Source: Epilithonimonas zeae
GTDB taxonomy: Bacteria; Bacteroidota; Bacteroidia; Flavobacteriales; Weeksellaceae
Reading direction: 5' to 3'
DNA length: 64,000 nucleotides
Assembly (NCBI RefSeq): GCF_900141765.1
Contig: NZ_FSRK01000001.1
Span: 1,426,001-1,490,000, forward strand
Shown: positions 27,631 through 36,561 of the stretch, one piece after another
Numbering within the stretch: the stretch's first letter is position 1
How the letters are laid out: each line of letters starts with the position of its first letter
Notes under the pieces: model-generated
Databases searched by the model: none
What the model saw: the letters and a program-made list of their open reading frames with translations, nothing else
Told to the model about the DNA's origin: nothing
Translations under genes and position numbers: made by a program

Positions 27631-28083
27631 TTATTTGATGAACAATCGGTCATCAAAAGTAAATTTTTCTATTTTTTTAATTTTCACTTCTGGAAAATTA
27701 ATATGCCTCGGATTAATAATATAATTAAATTCTCCTTGAACCGCAGCTGAAGGAACTTTCATTGCTAAGAATTTGTTTTCCCGTAAAAATTTATCTCCAA
27801 TTTTCTGAGTACTATCTGGATGTGGAAAAGTATTCCAATCTTTCGGTAATCTTTTTGGTTCAAGAAAATCAATCTCTGGAATCTCTATATGAACCAAGCG
27901 GTAATCCTTGGGCAAAATGCCCAAAGGAATATGAACCGCAATCTCTGTAACACACAAAGCAATAGATTGACCTGTGTACAAAGCAGAATTACCTTTGCTA
28001 TTCCATCTTCCGCCTGCTATTTCAGCGCCTTTTCCCGAAAGGTCACCAGCATAAATTTCCTTCGCCAATCTATAAACTATCAT
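27631..28083 (-). CDS. RES-domain toxin (NAD+-consuming enzyme)
   Basis: The 150-residue protein has the RES signature: R5 in VYRLAK, GGRWNSKG at 24-31, YTGQSIALC and a later Glu in TEIAVH. RES toxins break down NAD+ and stop growth. The antitoxin gene is immediately upstream with a gap of 6 bases. The pair is a classical type II module; its presence outside the mobile element suggests a chromosomal copy. Confidence 0.9.
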   Translation of the reverse strand: MIVYRLAKEIYAGDLSGKGAEIAGGRWNSKGNSALYTGQSIALCVTEIAVHIPLGILPKDYRLVHIEIPEIDFLEPKRLPKDWNTFPHPDSTQKIGDKFLRENKFLAMKVPSAAVQGEFNYIINPRHINFPEVKIKKIEKFTFDDRLFIK

Positions 28084-28089
28084 CCGATA

Positions 28090-28545
28090 TTATGCTAAAA
28101 CACCGTGTTCTATGCGAGTCAACTCATCCATAAGAAGAGAAACACCAAAATTACTACCCAATAAATCTTGTGGTTTTGTTTTACCCAAAGCAAGATTCTC
28201 AGACTGTAACCATATCAGAAAATTTTCTGAAGAACCAAAAACTTCTTTGCCTCTTGTGTAAAGCATTTCTATCTGAAGAATTTTCTCTGACTGTAAAGTG
28301 TCAAACGTTTTCTCTTCTTTCTGATATCTGGATAAAGTTTTCCCAGAAATATGAAGAAAACCGGCCCACTCTTGAAAACTAAAAGGAAATTTTTTCACTA
28401 GATTATCAAAAAAATTAAAAGAAATACCTCTCTTGGCAATATCTATAATCTTAAAAACACCAGCATCATCAAAATTCTGATATCCATAGAGTGCAGCAGA
28501 TTCTTGAACAGTATCTATTTTTTCTGTGACTTTATATTTTTTCAT
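28090..28545 (-). CDS. Xre/MbcA/ParS-type antitoxin
   Basis: The 151-residue protein has the helical N-terminal part with a Xre-like HTH (SFQEWAGFLHISGKTLSRYQK) and the C-terminal DUF2384 toxin-binding domain (EVFGSSENFLIWLQSENLA then KPQDLLGSNFG). It should neutralise the RES toxin and bind the operator just upstream. Two GACTTTTGTC-like sites are at the promoter. Confidence 0.9.
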   Translation of the reverse strand: MKKYKVTEKIDTVQESAALYGYQNFDDAGVFKIIDIAKRGISFNFFDNLVKKFPFSFQEWAGFLHISGKTLSRYQKEEKTFDTLQSEKILQIEMLYTRGKEVFGSSENFLIWLQSENLALGKTKPQDLLGSNFGVSLLMDELTRIEHGVLA

Positions 28546-28565
28546 CGTTCTTTATTTTTCTTTTA

Positions 28566-28605
28566 CAAATATACGAACTTTGTCCAAATAAAAAAGACTT
28601 TTGTC
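28566..28605 (-). promoter_or_regulatory. Promoter and twin operator sites of the RES-Xre pair
   Basis: On the minus strand TATATTTG (28566-28573) is a consensus -7 box about 20 bases before the antitoxin start. On the plus strand GAACTTTGTCC (28575-28585) and GACTTTTGTC (28596-28605) are near-palindromic copies about 20 bases apart, two helical turns. They overlap the -33 region and fit autorepression by the antitoxin. Confidence 0.55.
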
Positions 28606-28666
28606 TAATATTTTAAACAGAGTTTATTTTAACTACTTTTATAACTTTAATTTCACTTTTTGAGTT

Positions 28667-29494
28667 ATGAGAATAAAACCAGAATTTGACCTTATTCCTG
28701 AGGAAGGTTGGCGTAAAAAAATCTACGAAACTGTTTATTTATCACACACAAAAGCCGGTAAAATATTCGACATCAGTTTATTGATTCTAATTCTCATTTC
28801 TACTGTTTTGCTGATGGTAGAAACCATTCCAATAATAAGACTACAGTATTATAAAGAATTTTATTACGCAGAATTTTTTATTACTATAATATTTACCATA
28901 GAATATATTCTAAGAATAATCTGTATAAAAGATCGTGAGGAATACATTTTTAGTCCTTTGGGAATTATTGATTTTCTTTCCATTATTCCATTTTACATTA
29001 GCTTGTTTTTCCCTATTTGGCATTTTGTAGCGGTTATTAGGATTCTTAGAATTCTAAGGATTTTCAGGATTTTCAACTTGGCTGATTATATGCACGACGG
29101 AAGGTTTATTGTTTCTGCTCTGAAACACAGTTCCAGAAAAATCTATATTTTCCTATTATTTATGATAATTTTTATTGTCATTATTGGATCGTTGATGTAT
29201 GTTGTAGAAGGAGGAAAAAATGGATTTAGTAGTATTCCGCAGAGTGTGTATTGGGCGGTTGTAACCATTACTACAGTTGGCTATGGTGATATTTCCCCGG
29301 GAACGCCAGTTGGCAAAATCCTATCGATGATTGTAATGCTTTGTGGTTATAGTATCATTGCGGTTCCTACAGGAATTGTGACTTCAGAATTCAGGAAGCA
29401 AAAGAAAAATAATTTTCAGTGCGATAAATGTGGCAATCAGGATAATGATGAAAACGCTCGTTATTGCAAAATCTGCGGAGAAAAAATTATTTAA
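28667..29494 (+). CDS. Voltage-gated-type potassium channel with C-terminal zinc ribbon
   Basis: The 275-residue inner-membrane protein has six membrane segments (S1 to S6, about residues 32-220). S4 is an Arg-rich repeat (AVIRILRILRIFRIF), and the pore filter TVGYGDIS is near residue 205. After S6 come about 25 residues with CDKCGNQDNDENARYCKICG, a double CxxC zinc ribbon. The ribbon is unusual as a channel tail and may serve assembly or sensing. The gene stands alone. Confidence 0.92.
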   Translation: MRIKPEFDLIPEEGWRKKIYETVYLSHTKAGKIFDISLLILILISTVLLMVETIPIIRLQYYKEFYYAEFFITIIFTIEYILRIICIKDREEYIFSPLGIIDFLSIIPFYISLFFPIWHFVAVIRILRILRIFRIFNLADYMHDGRFIVSALKHSSRKIYIFLLFMIIFIVIIGSLMYVVEGGKNGFSSIPQSVYWAVVTITTVGYGDISPGTPVGKILSMIVMLCGYSIIAVPTGIVTSEFRKQKKNNFQCDKCGNQDNDENARYCKICGEKII

Positions 29495-29605
29495 AAATAA
29501 ATTCATATCCATTAACAAATAATAACATATAAATACTTAAATTTGATATACTTCAACATAAAGAAAATATAATTAATAATACTCTAACAATTAAATATAA
29601 TCTCA

Positions 29606-30400
29606 ATGAAAGCATTTAATTTCATAATCTGGATTATTATCATTAATTGTTTTGGCAGTTGTTCTTCCAAAAAAATAACTATCATTCAACCATCGCACGT
29701 TCTTTCTGTTAGAAATCATATTTACACGACGGTCAATTTTAAAACTTCTGATGGGCTTACAGTTTACGCAGATCATTATTCGAAGTATGGAAAACATAAT
29801 CCTTTAATTATCTTTTACCATCAGGCAGGTTTTAGCAGAGGCGAGTTTAGAAATATAGCACCAAAATTACTGGAATTAGGTTTCAATGTTTTAGCTGTTG
29901 ATCTAAGGTCTGGAGATATCGTCAACCAAGTTACAAATCTCACCAACAAAGAAGCCATTACCTTAGGAAAATCTACTGAATTCCTAGATGTTATTCCGGA
30001 TTTGGAAGCATCTTATAATTACGCAAAGAATCACTTAAAAGCAAGAAAAATAATTTATTGGGGAAGCTCGTATTCAGCTTCATTAGGATTTTATATGGTT
30101 GCTAAAAATCCAAAAGACTACAAAGCTCTCATAGCTTATTCTCCCGGTGAATATTTTAAAATTGAAAATAAAAGCATCAACGAGTATGCAAAAGAAATTA
30201 AAATTCCGGTCTATATTTCATCTGCCAGAAATGAAGAGTTTTCTTGGAAATCAATTTATAAGTCTGTAAGTTCAAGGAAAAACTTTTATTTACCCTCAAA
30301 AACTAAAGGTCATCACGGAACAATTGCTTTATCTTCTTTTAACGATGATGCTGAAGAAAACTGGCAGGCTATTATTCCTTTTTTAGAAAGAATAAAGTAA
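29606..30400 (+). CDS. Lipoprotein alpha/beta hydrolase (dienelactone-hydrolase-like)
   Basis: The 264-residue protein has a lipoprotein signal (Cys19, FGSCSSK) and an alpha/beta-hydrolase core: IIFYHQAGFSRGEFRN around the oxyanion hole, the nucleophile elbow WGSSYS with Ser155, and KTKGHHGTIAL holding the candidate catalytic His. It is a carboxylester-type hydrolase anchored at the envelope; the substrate is not known. Its 3' end overlaps the patatin gene by 29 bases in convergent orientation. Confidence 0.82.
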   Translation: MKAFNFIIWIIIINCFGSCSSKKITIIQPSHVLSVRNHIYTTVNFKTSDGLTVYADHYSKYGKHNPLIIFYHQAGFSRGEFRNIAPKLLELGFNVLAVDLRSGDIVNQVTNLTNKEAITLGKSTEFLDVIPDLEASYNYAKNHLKARKIIYWGSSYSASLGFYMVAKNPKDYKALIAYSPGEYFKIENKSINEYAKEIKIPVYISSARNEEFSWKSIYKSVSSRKNFYLPSKTKGHHGTIALSSFNDDAEENWQAIIPFLERIK

Positions 30401-31175
30401 AATCTTCTTCATTTTCGTTGAATGTACGTTTAGCCTCTTCATAACCAATATCGAATATTTCTTTTAACCGTTGCGGATTTCTTTCGAAAATCCCGTATTT
30501 GGATAATTTTTTTGAAGTAATGAACCAATCACAAAAAGCGAATTTATAAATCTCTGTTCTGTGTGATAATAATTCATATGCTCTTGTCGTAACAGAACGA
30601 ATAGTTTTCAGATCACTAACTTTCACATCTTGTGGCGGTGTTACATAAACTCCAATCAATTTATCACATTCATTATGGATGACATCGGCTGGAAAATTAT
30701 TTAGAACGCCACCATCACTGTACATTTCGTCATTAATAAAATAAGGCGTAGAAATCCCCGGAATACAAGACGAAGCAATAATAGCATCAACAATTTTATA
30801 ATTCTTTTCGAAAACTTTTTGCTGACCGGTAATTAATTCTGTGGCTACAATTCTCACATCTTTCTCCAAATCTCCCAAAGTCATATCCTGAAAAATCGGA
30901 TTGAGATAAGTCGTGAATATTGCTGATGAAACGAAACCAGGTTGATTAAACGTAAAATGTTTCCAATGAAAAAAATAAATAGATTGAAAAAAATCCAAAA
31001 TTTCTTCAGGAGTTTTCCCAACAGCATACAACGAACCAACAATAGAGCCAGCACTACAACAGGAAAGAATATCAGGTTCTATATTTTTCTCCTTAAAAAA
31101 CTTCAGTACACCCGCATGAGCCAATCCACGCGTTCCTCCACCTGATAAAACCAATCCTAATTTTGAATGTTCCAT
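30372..31175 (-). CDS. Patatin-like phospholipase
   Basis: The 267-residue protein has SGGGTRGLAHAGVL (oxyanion hole), the nucleophile region SCCSAGSIVG with Ser41, and the DGG motif DGGVLNNFPAD, which supplies the Asp of the Ser-Asp dyad. The first glycine of GXSXG is replaced (Cys39). It should hydrolyse acyl groups of lipids and may act in membrane turnover. The gene ends inside the convergent hydrolase gene. Confidence 0.88.
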   Translation of the reverse strand: MEHSKLGLVLSGGGTRGLAHAGVLKFFKEKNIEPDILSCCSAGSIVGSLYAVGKTPEEILDFFQSIYFFHWKHFTFNQPGFVSSAIFTTYLNPIFQDMTLGDLEKDVRIVATELITGQQKVFEKNYKIVDAIIASSCIPGISTPYFINDEMYSDGGVLNNFPADVIHNECDKLIGVYVTPPQDVKVSDLKTIRSVTTRAYELLSHRTEIYKFAFCDWFITSKKLSKYGIFERNPQRLKEIFDIGYEEAKRTFNENEEDFTLFFLKKE

Positions 31176-31190
31176 TAAGTAAAATTAAAA

Positions 31191-31214
31191 AAACCGTAGA
31201 AGAATCTACGGTTT
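31191..31214 (-). terminator. Terminator after lpdA
   Basis: AAACCGTAGA and TCTACGGTTT flank AGAA. In the minus direction a T run follows. It separates lpdA from the patatin gene. Confidence 0.87.
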
Positions 31215-31240
31215 TCATTTATTAATATTTTGTTAATCTA

Positions 31241-32632
31241 TTAGATGTGAATCACTTCTCCATAAGCCGCAGCCGCTGCTTCCATAATGGATTCTGACAA
31301 TGTTGGATGCGGATGAATAGATTTGATGATATCGTGACCTGTTGTTTCCAATCTTCTTGCTACAACTGCTTCAGCAATCATATCTGTAACGCCGTCGCCC
31401 ACCATATGACAACCTAGCCACTCGCCGTATTTAGCATCAAAAATAACTTTGATGAAACCATCAACATCGCCATTTGCAGTTGCTTTTCCAGAAGCTGAGA
31501 AAGGGAATTTCCCAACTTTGATTTCGTAACCTTTTTCTTTTGCTTGTTTTTCAGTCAAACCAACAGAAGCAATTTCCGGATGACAATAAGTACAACCTGG
31601 GATATTTCCATAATCAATAGCTTCTACGTGCAATCCTTTAATTTTCTCCACACAAGTAATTCCTTCAGCAGAAGCTACGTGAGCCAAAGCCTGAGTTGGG
31701 ATAATATCGCCAATTGCATAATAACCTGGCACAGAAGTTTGATACCATTCGTTAACCAAAACTTTTCCTTTTTCAGTTTTGATACCAACAGCCTCAAGAC
31801 CGATTCCTTCTACGTTAGAAGCAATTCCAACAGCAGAAAGAAGAATATCCGCTTCCAAAGTGATTTCTCCGGTTGCAGTTTTCACTTTTGCTTTTACGCC
31901 ATTTCCTGAAGTGTCAACAGATTCTACAGAAGAATTGGTCATTATCTCAATACCAGCTTTCTTCAAAGATTTCTCAACGTGTTTTGAAACTTCTTCATCC
32001 TCCAAAGGAACGATGTTAGGTAAAAATTCAACAACAGTTACTTTGGTTCCCATAGAATTATAGAAATCAGCAAACTCAATCCCGATAGCTCCAGAACCTA
32101 CAACAATCATAGATTTTGGTTGCTCAGGAAGTGACAATGCCTGTCTGTATCCTATTACTTTTTTGCCATCCTGAGGAAGATTTGGTAATTCTCTGGAACG
32201 AGCTCCGGTTGCAATAATGATATTGGTTCCAGAATATTCAGTTGTTTTTCCTTCTGCATCTACTACAGAAACTTTTTTACCAGCTTTCACCGTTGCAGTT
32301 CCCATAATAACATCCACTTTATTCTTTCTCATTAAGAAAGCAATTCCGCTACTCATTTTAGAAGCTACACCTCTACTTCTCTGAATCACTTTTGTGAAAT
32401 CGAAACCTGGATTTTCTACTTTATTAAGACCATAATCTTCAGCATGCTTCAAATAATTGAAAACGTGAGCCGATTTTAGAAGCGCTTTAGTCGGGATACA
32501 ACCCCAGTTAAGACAAATACCTCCAAGATTTTCTTTTTCGATTATAGCGGTTTTGAAACCCAATTGAGCAGCTCTGATTGCAGTTACATATCCGCCAGGT
32601 CCACTTCCAATAACAATAATATCGTAGTTCAT
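31241..32632 (-). CDS. lpdA: Dihydrolipoyl dehydrogenase (E3)
   Basis: The 463-residue flavoprotein reoxidises dihydrolipoyl groups of 2-oxoacid dehydrogenases and glycine cleavage with NAD+. It has the FAD fold IGSGPGGYVTAIRAA, the redox-active disulfide GGICLNWGCIPTK (Cys40 and Cys45), VVGSGAIGIEFA in the NAD domain and the catalytic end HPHPTLSE. It is a single gene here; the E1 partner at 40560 is distant. Confidence 0.97.
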   Translation of the reverse strand: MNYDIIVIGSGPGGYVTAIRAAQLGFKTAIIEKENLGGICLNWGCIPTKALLKSAHVFNYLKHAEDYGLNKVENPGFDFTKVIQRSRGVASKMSSGIAFLMRKNKVDVIMGTATVKAGKKVSVVDAEGKTTEYSGTNIIIATGARSRELPNLPQDGKKVIGYRQALSLPEQPKSMIVVGSGAIGIEFADFYNSMGTKVTVVEFLPNIVPLEDEEVSKHVEKSLKKAGIEIMTNSSVESVDTSGNGVKAKVKTATGEITLEADILLSAVGIASNVEGIGLEAVGIKTEKGKVLVNEWYQTSVPGYYAIGDIIPTQALAHVASAEGITCVEKIKGLHVEAIDYGNIPGCTYCHPEIASVGLTEKQAKEKGYEIKVGKFPFSASGKATANGDVDGFIKVIFDAKYGEWLGCHMVGDGVTDMIAEAVVARRLETTGHDIIKSIHPHPTLSESIMEAAAAAYGEVIHI

Positions 32633-32688
32633 TGTGATTAAAAAATTTTAGCGAATTTACGGAAAATTATTGAAAGCATAATATGACA

Positions 32689-32713
32689 AAAAGCAACTTT
32701 ATCAGTTGCTTTT
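32689..32713 (-). terminator. Terminator of the ECF-sigma operon
   Basis: AAAAGCAACT and AGTTGCTTTT flank TTATC, a perfect 10-bp stem about 20 bases beyond the stop of the DUF4139 gene. Confidence 0.85.
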
Positions 32714-32733
32714 GTATTAAATTTTGTTTAAAA

Positions 32734-34356
32734 TCATAATCCTAATAAAACCTTATTTTTCAGTGAATTAACTTTAAATGAGAAATCTATTTTCTTTGTT
32801 TCATTAGCATTAAGAACAATATCCCAAGTCAAATCGCCTGTTTTCTCATCGTAAGTTGCGCCGCCTTTATTCACCATACTGATAATAATTTGTTTATCTG
32901 TAGATACAGGAACCTGGTCTTTTATTCTCAATTTGATTTTCTCATTCTTGTTGTTTCTGATGGTAAACTGATAAGAATATTGCTGTTCTTTGTTGGATGA
33001 AGAAATGCTTTTCTCCATCGTTTTGTCTTTTATCAAATCCCTTTTGATAGAAATCCTTCTGTCATCGCCCAAAGTCAACAAAAGTTTGTTATCTGTATTC
33101 TCTGTATTGAGAGACGTTTTGCCAACATTGGTATCCTGAAAAATGATATTAGCTTCTGCATTGATGAGATTATATTTGTCCAGATTATCCAATTCTGCAA
33201 CCAGAAATACCGTTTTATCCATTTTCGGAATCGTGTAATAAGTGTAAGTTGCCGGAATCTCGTTGACATCCAAATTGATACTGTTATCCTGATTATTAGA
33301 TAAAATCGTATATAAATCCTTCAAATCATAACCGACATTGAGCTGATTTTGAAATGCGCTGGCTCGAACTACAGTGACTTCTTCCATCATTCTCTGTGCT
33401 GAAACTACACTTGCTGAAGCTGTTACTGGAGCTGTCTTTTTAGCATCATAATAAACTTCATCTTTCATAATCGGAACTGGTTGCTGATAATACAAATTCC
33501 AATCATACAGATTCGGAATATTTTTATGAACATTTGGAAAACCGGAAATCAAATGCAGTTCTACATTTTTCCAATCCAATCCAGAATTTTGTCTGATTAA
33601 TGCTTTATATAATAATTTTGTTTTCGAATTGATATCCAGAATCAAAACATCATAATAAGGTCGCCAAGAAGCATCTCGAACACTGTATTTGATGTCCAGA
33701 TTTACCAATTCATCAACATTGCTGGAAACCTGAACCACCAATTTTCCTTTTGGATAGTTTTCCATTTCTTTGCTATTCAAATCAAATTTGGTCTGAAGTT
33801 TCCCTAATTTTACATTCAGTTTAGAAATGTCATTATCTACGTTATCCAATTGCAAATTAAGGTCAATTCTTTTCTTTTGGTAATATTCAATCAGTTTTTC
33901 CAGTTCTTTGGAATAGGACGTTGACCCAGAATTGATGGTTTGATTTTTATCCAAAATACTAATACTATTTGCCAAAGATGTTTTTTGAATCGTAAGATCT
34001 TTAATCTTTTTCTCCATCAATGAAATGCTGTCCAGAACAATTTTGTGCTCGGGATTTTTCTTATCCAGTTCTATTTTATAAAAATCTTCGTCATCCGTAA
34101 AACGATAGGTCAATACGGAGATTTTAGATTTTGAACCAATCTTTATTGAGGATTCATCTATGTTTTCTGCGATATTGGCGATGACTAATTCCGAACTCCC
34201 TTTTGGAATCCTCAAAGAAGTATTGCTGTATAATTCCGCAGACTGTTCATAAAGCATTACCGATTTTAGTTTTGCTTCTGAAAAGATTGGTTTTTGAGCT
34301 GCAACAATTATGATAATACTGCTAAAGCTAATTGTTAAAAAGTGTTTTAATTTCAT
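32734..34356 (-). CDS. DUF4139 (MuiA-type) secreted protein
   Basis: The 540-residue protein has a signal peptide (residues 1-20, ending IIVAAQ), the N-terminal DUF4140 domain (SVMLYEQSAELY...IPKGSSELVI), a coiled coil (about 95-190) and the C-terminal DUF4139 beta-rich domain with YSVRDASWRPYYDV. A short middle stretch carries MEEVTVVRASA, which looks like a TonB-box motif. The family includes mucoidy inhibitor A-like proteins of unknown action. It is third in the operon, 16 bases after the VWA gene. Confidence 0.85.
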   Translation of the reverse strand: MKLKHFLTISFSSIIIIVAAQKPIFSEAKLKSVMLYEQSAELYSNTSLRIPKGSSELVIANIAENIDESSIKIGSKSKISVLTYRFTDDEDFYKIELDKKNPEHKIVLDSISLMEKKIKDLTIQKTSLANSISILDKNQTINSGSTSYSKELEKLIEYYQKKRIDLNLQLDNVDNDISKLNVKLGKLQTKFDLNSKEMENYPKGKLVVQVSSNVDELVNLDIKYSVRDASWRPYYDVLILDINSKTKLLYKALIRQNSGLDWKNVELHLISGFPNVHKNIPNLYDWNLYYQQPVPIMKDEVYYDAKKTAPVTASASVVSAQRMMEEVTVVRASAFQNQLNVGYDLKDLYTILSNNQDNSINLDVNEIPATYTYYTIPKMDKTVFLVAELDNLDKYNLINAEANIIFQDTNVGKTSLNTENTDNKLLLTLGDDRRISIKRDLIKDKTMEKSISSSNKEQQYSYQFTIRNNKNEKIKLRIKDQVPVSTDKQIIISMVNKGGATYDEKTGDLTWDIVLNANETKKIDFSFKVNSLKNKVLLGL

Positions 34357-34372
34357 AATATGTGTTTTTAGT

Positions 34373-36550
34373 TTAGTTCTTAATCAATTTGAATGTTTCT
34401 GATTCTGTTCCATATTTCAATCGTACAAGATAAACACTTTGAGGATACTCTGAAATGTCAAATGAATTAGAGCCTTTGCCAAAATTATTTTTCCTTAATA
34501 ATATCTTGCCTGTATAATCATATAGAACAAATTCTTCGATATCTCGGTTTGCATCAATTTTGAAAACACCTTTTGTCGGATTCGGATAGATTTTGGTCGA
34601 AAAACCCTTCTTATCCAAACTTTCTACTTCCAGTTTTTTATTAATATACTCTTTCGTAACACCATTTTTACAATCAGGAACTGTTGAGCGTTGAAGAATT
34701 AACCTCAATAACAAATCATTCAATTTTTCAACTTCATATTCGCTTGCAGTTGGTTTGATGTGATTGTTGCCAATTCCGCTGTCATTAGTCAAAAAGGTAT
34801 AAGTTCCGTTTGTCAACAATGCAAATGTCCGCATCAAATATTCCGTTTGTTTATCGGTGTCGCTTGCTGCAATTGGAATAATAGTAATTCCTTTTTTGGA
34901 AGCTAGTTTTATTTTTTGATGAAGTCTTTCAATATTTTCATCGGACAAATGTGGTGGCGCATCCAGAAGAAGAAACATTATTTTCGTGGAATTTTCATTA
35001 CTCCAAGCTAATTCATCAATTGATGAATCTAAAGCTTCTACAACTGCTTCCGGTGTATCACCTCCACCTTTTGCATCTTGTTTTTTGATGAAATTTATAA
35101 GATTTTCTGAATTGTTAGAAAAATCAAATTTTCTAGTCACGTACTCATCACCATTATCTCTGTAAAAAACAGAACCATATCTTACATTAGTTTGAGTCAA
35201 ATTGGATTCTACTTTTTTCAAGACATCCAATAATTCAGATTTCAGGTAATTGATTTCGTCGCCCATAGAACCCGTTGCATCGACCACAAAAACCAAATCC
35301 AAAGGTCTTTTTCCTATGCAACTTTCATTGATCTTGATCAAATTCTGCCCGGTTCGGAATTCTTTTGGATTATTTGACAAAATATTTCCGTCTTCATCAA
35401 TAATAGAATATTGTTGCGAATTTAATTTTTGATCTATTAATGAAGAAATCCACAATTCTGCATTTCCACGATTATCTGTCACGCTTTCCCAAACCACTTC
35501 TTTTTTATCATCGATTAATTTTAATTTCTTTCCGATAATTGGATTGTTATCAAAATTAACTAATTGTACAGAAACTCTTTTGTCAGGAAAAAATTTCCAG
35601 GTATTTTTATATTGGTCAAGAATTGGGACTGCAATATCCTGCCAATAATTCCATTTGGAAAAATCGTTCACTTCGCCAGCTGTTAGTTTTCCAGCGTCTG
35701 GTAAATCAGTTTCGATTTCTGTAATTAGAGTTTCTTTTTGTGTTTTTGAAAATAATTTCTGCCAAAGTGTTCTTTTACGACCAACGACCACAACTTCTTC
35801 AATATTTTTGCTTTCATCATTATGTTTTAAAGAAGCTATTCCTCTTAAAGTAATTTTTGAAGAAGTTCCTGATGTTCCTAAGCTAGGGGAAACTTTAACA
35901 CCAGATACTTTACCCATTAATGTTGAACTTATTGTGGATGTAGAATATGCTGCCTTCGCTGATTCTCTTTTGATTCCCATTGCAGTTACAACTACTGGTT
36001 CTATTTCCTTTGTTTTTTCAGTATATACATAATTAGATTGAGGCGAAGGATTTATTATAACTTCATCTTTCACTTCATTAACGTCGTAACGAACTGTAGG
36101 CGCAATTGCATCTGTAACTGGAGAAGTATATATCATTGGGGGAGAAACAACATCCATTGGAGCTTCATGAAAAGCAATAATATCTTTTGCTTCAGCTGGT
36201 TTTATTGGATTTTTAGCCAAATTCTCTTCAAAAATCTTATTGATTTCTTCTACTTTTTTAGGACTTTCTATCGGATTGGGATTGATTGGTGTTCCGTAAT
36301 CGTTTGAAGCAATCTGAGGCTCAATCTTGACTTTATCATCTTTCATAAAATACAAAACGCCAAACGTCAAAGCCAATCCAGCAACCATTCCATATGGCAA
36401 CCAAAGTGGAATGATTCTTTTCTTATTTTCTTTTTTATCTAATTTCTCTTCAACTTTTTCCCAAACTTTTTCAAAAGAAGGAAATGTTGGATTTTCTTCT
36501 GCAGATTTCCCAGCATCGTTGAACATTTTATCGATATCTTGATTTTCCAT
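34373..36550 (-). CDS. Chimeric anti-sigma/plug-like/VWA protein with T9SS sorting domain
   Basis: The 725-residue protein has an unusual layout. Residues 1-45 form an acidic, helical region expected in the cytosol and like an anti-sigma domain; a membrane helix is at about 46-69. At 184-196 comes EPVVVTAMGIKRE, a SusC-type TonB-box motif; at 207-241 a plug-like piece (LMGKVSGVKVSPSLGTSGTS, then ITLRGIAS); at 250-260 a second motif (EEVVVVGRKR). A von Willebrand A domain covers about 415-620, with MIDAS DATGSM (Asp424). A T9SS type A sorting domain (YPNPTKGVFKI) covers about 655-725. It follows the ECF sigma gene by 11 bases, so it probably controls it. Confidence 0.82.
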   Translation of the reverse strand: MENQDIDKMFNDAGKSAEENPTFPSFEKVWEKVEEKLDKKENKKRIIPLWLPYGMVAGLALTFGVLYFMKDDKVKIEPQIASNDYGTPINPNPIESPKKVEEINKIFEENLAKNPIKPAEAKDIIAFHEAPMDVVSPPMIYTSPVTDAIAPTVRYDVNEVKDEVIINPSPQSNYVYTEKTKEIEPVVVTAMGIKRESAKAAYSTSTISSTLMGKVSGVKVSPSLGTSGTSSKITLRGIASLKHNDESKNIEEVVVVGRKRTLWQKLFSKTQKETLITEIETDLPDAGKLTAGEVNDFSKWNYWQDIAVPILDQYKNTWKFFPDKRVSVQLVNFDNNPIIGKKLKLIDDKKEVVWESVTDNRGNAELWISSLIDQKLNSQQYSIIDEDGNILSNNPKEFRTGQNLIKINESCIGKRPLDLVFVVDATGSMGDEINYLKSELLDVLKKVESNLTQTNVRYGSVFYRDNGDEYVTRKFDFSNNSENLINFIKKQDAKGGGDTPEAVVEALDSSIDELAWSNENSTKIMFLLLDAPPHLSDENIERLHQKIKLASKKGITIIPIAASDTDKQTEYLMRTFALLTNGTYTFLTNDSGIGNNHIKPTASEYEVEKLNDLLLRLILQRSTVPDCKNGVTKEYINKKLEVESLDKKGFSTKIYPNPTKGVFKIDANRDIEEFVLYDYTGKILLRKNNFGKGSNSFDISEYPQSVYLVRLKYGTESETFKLIKN

Positions 36551-36561
36551 TTTTTTAAACT

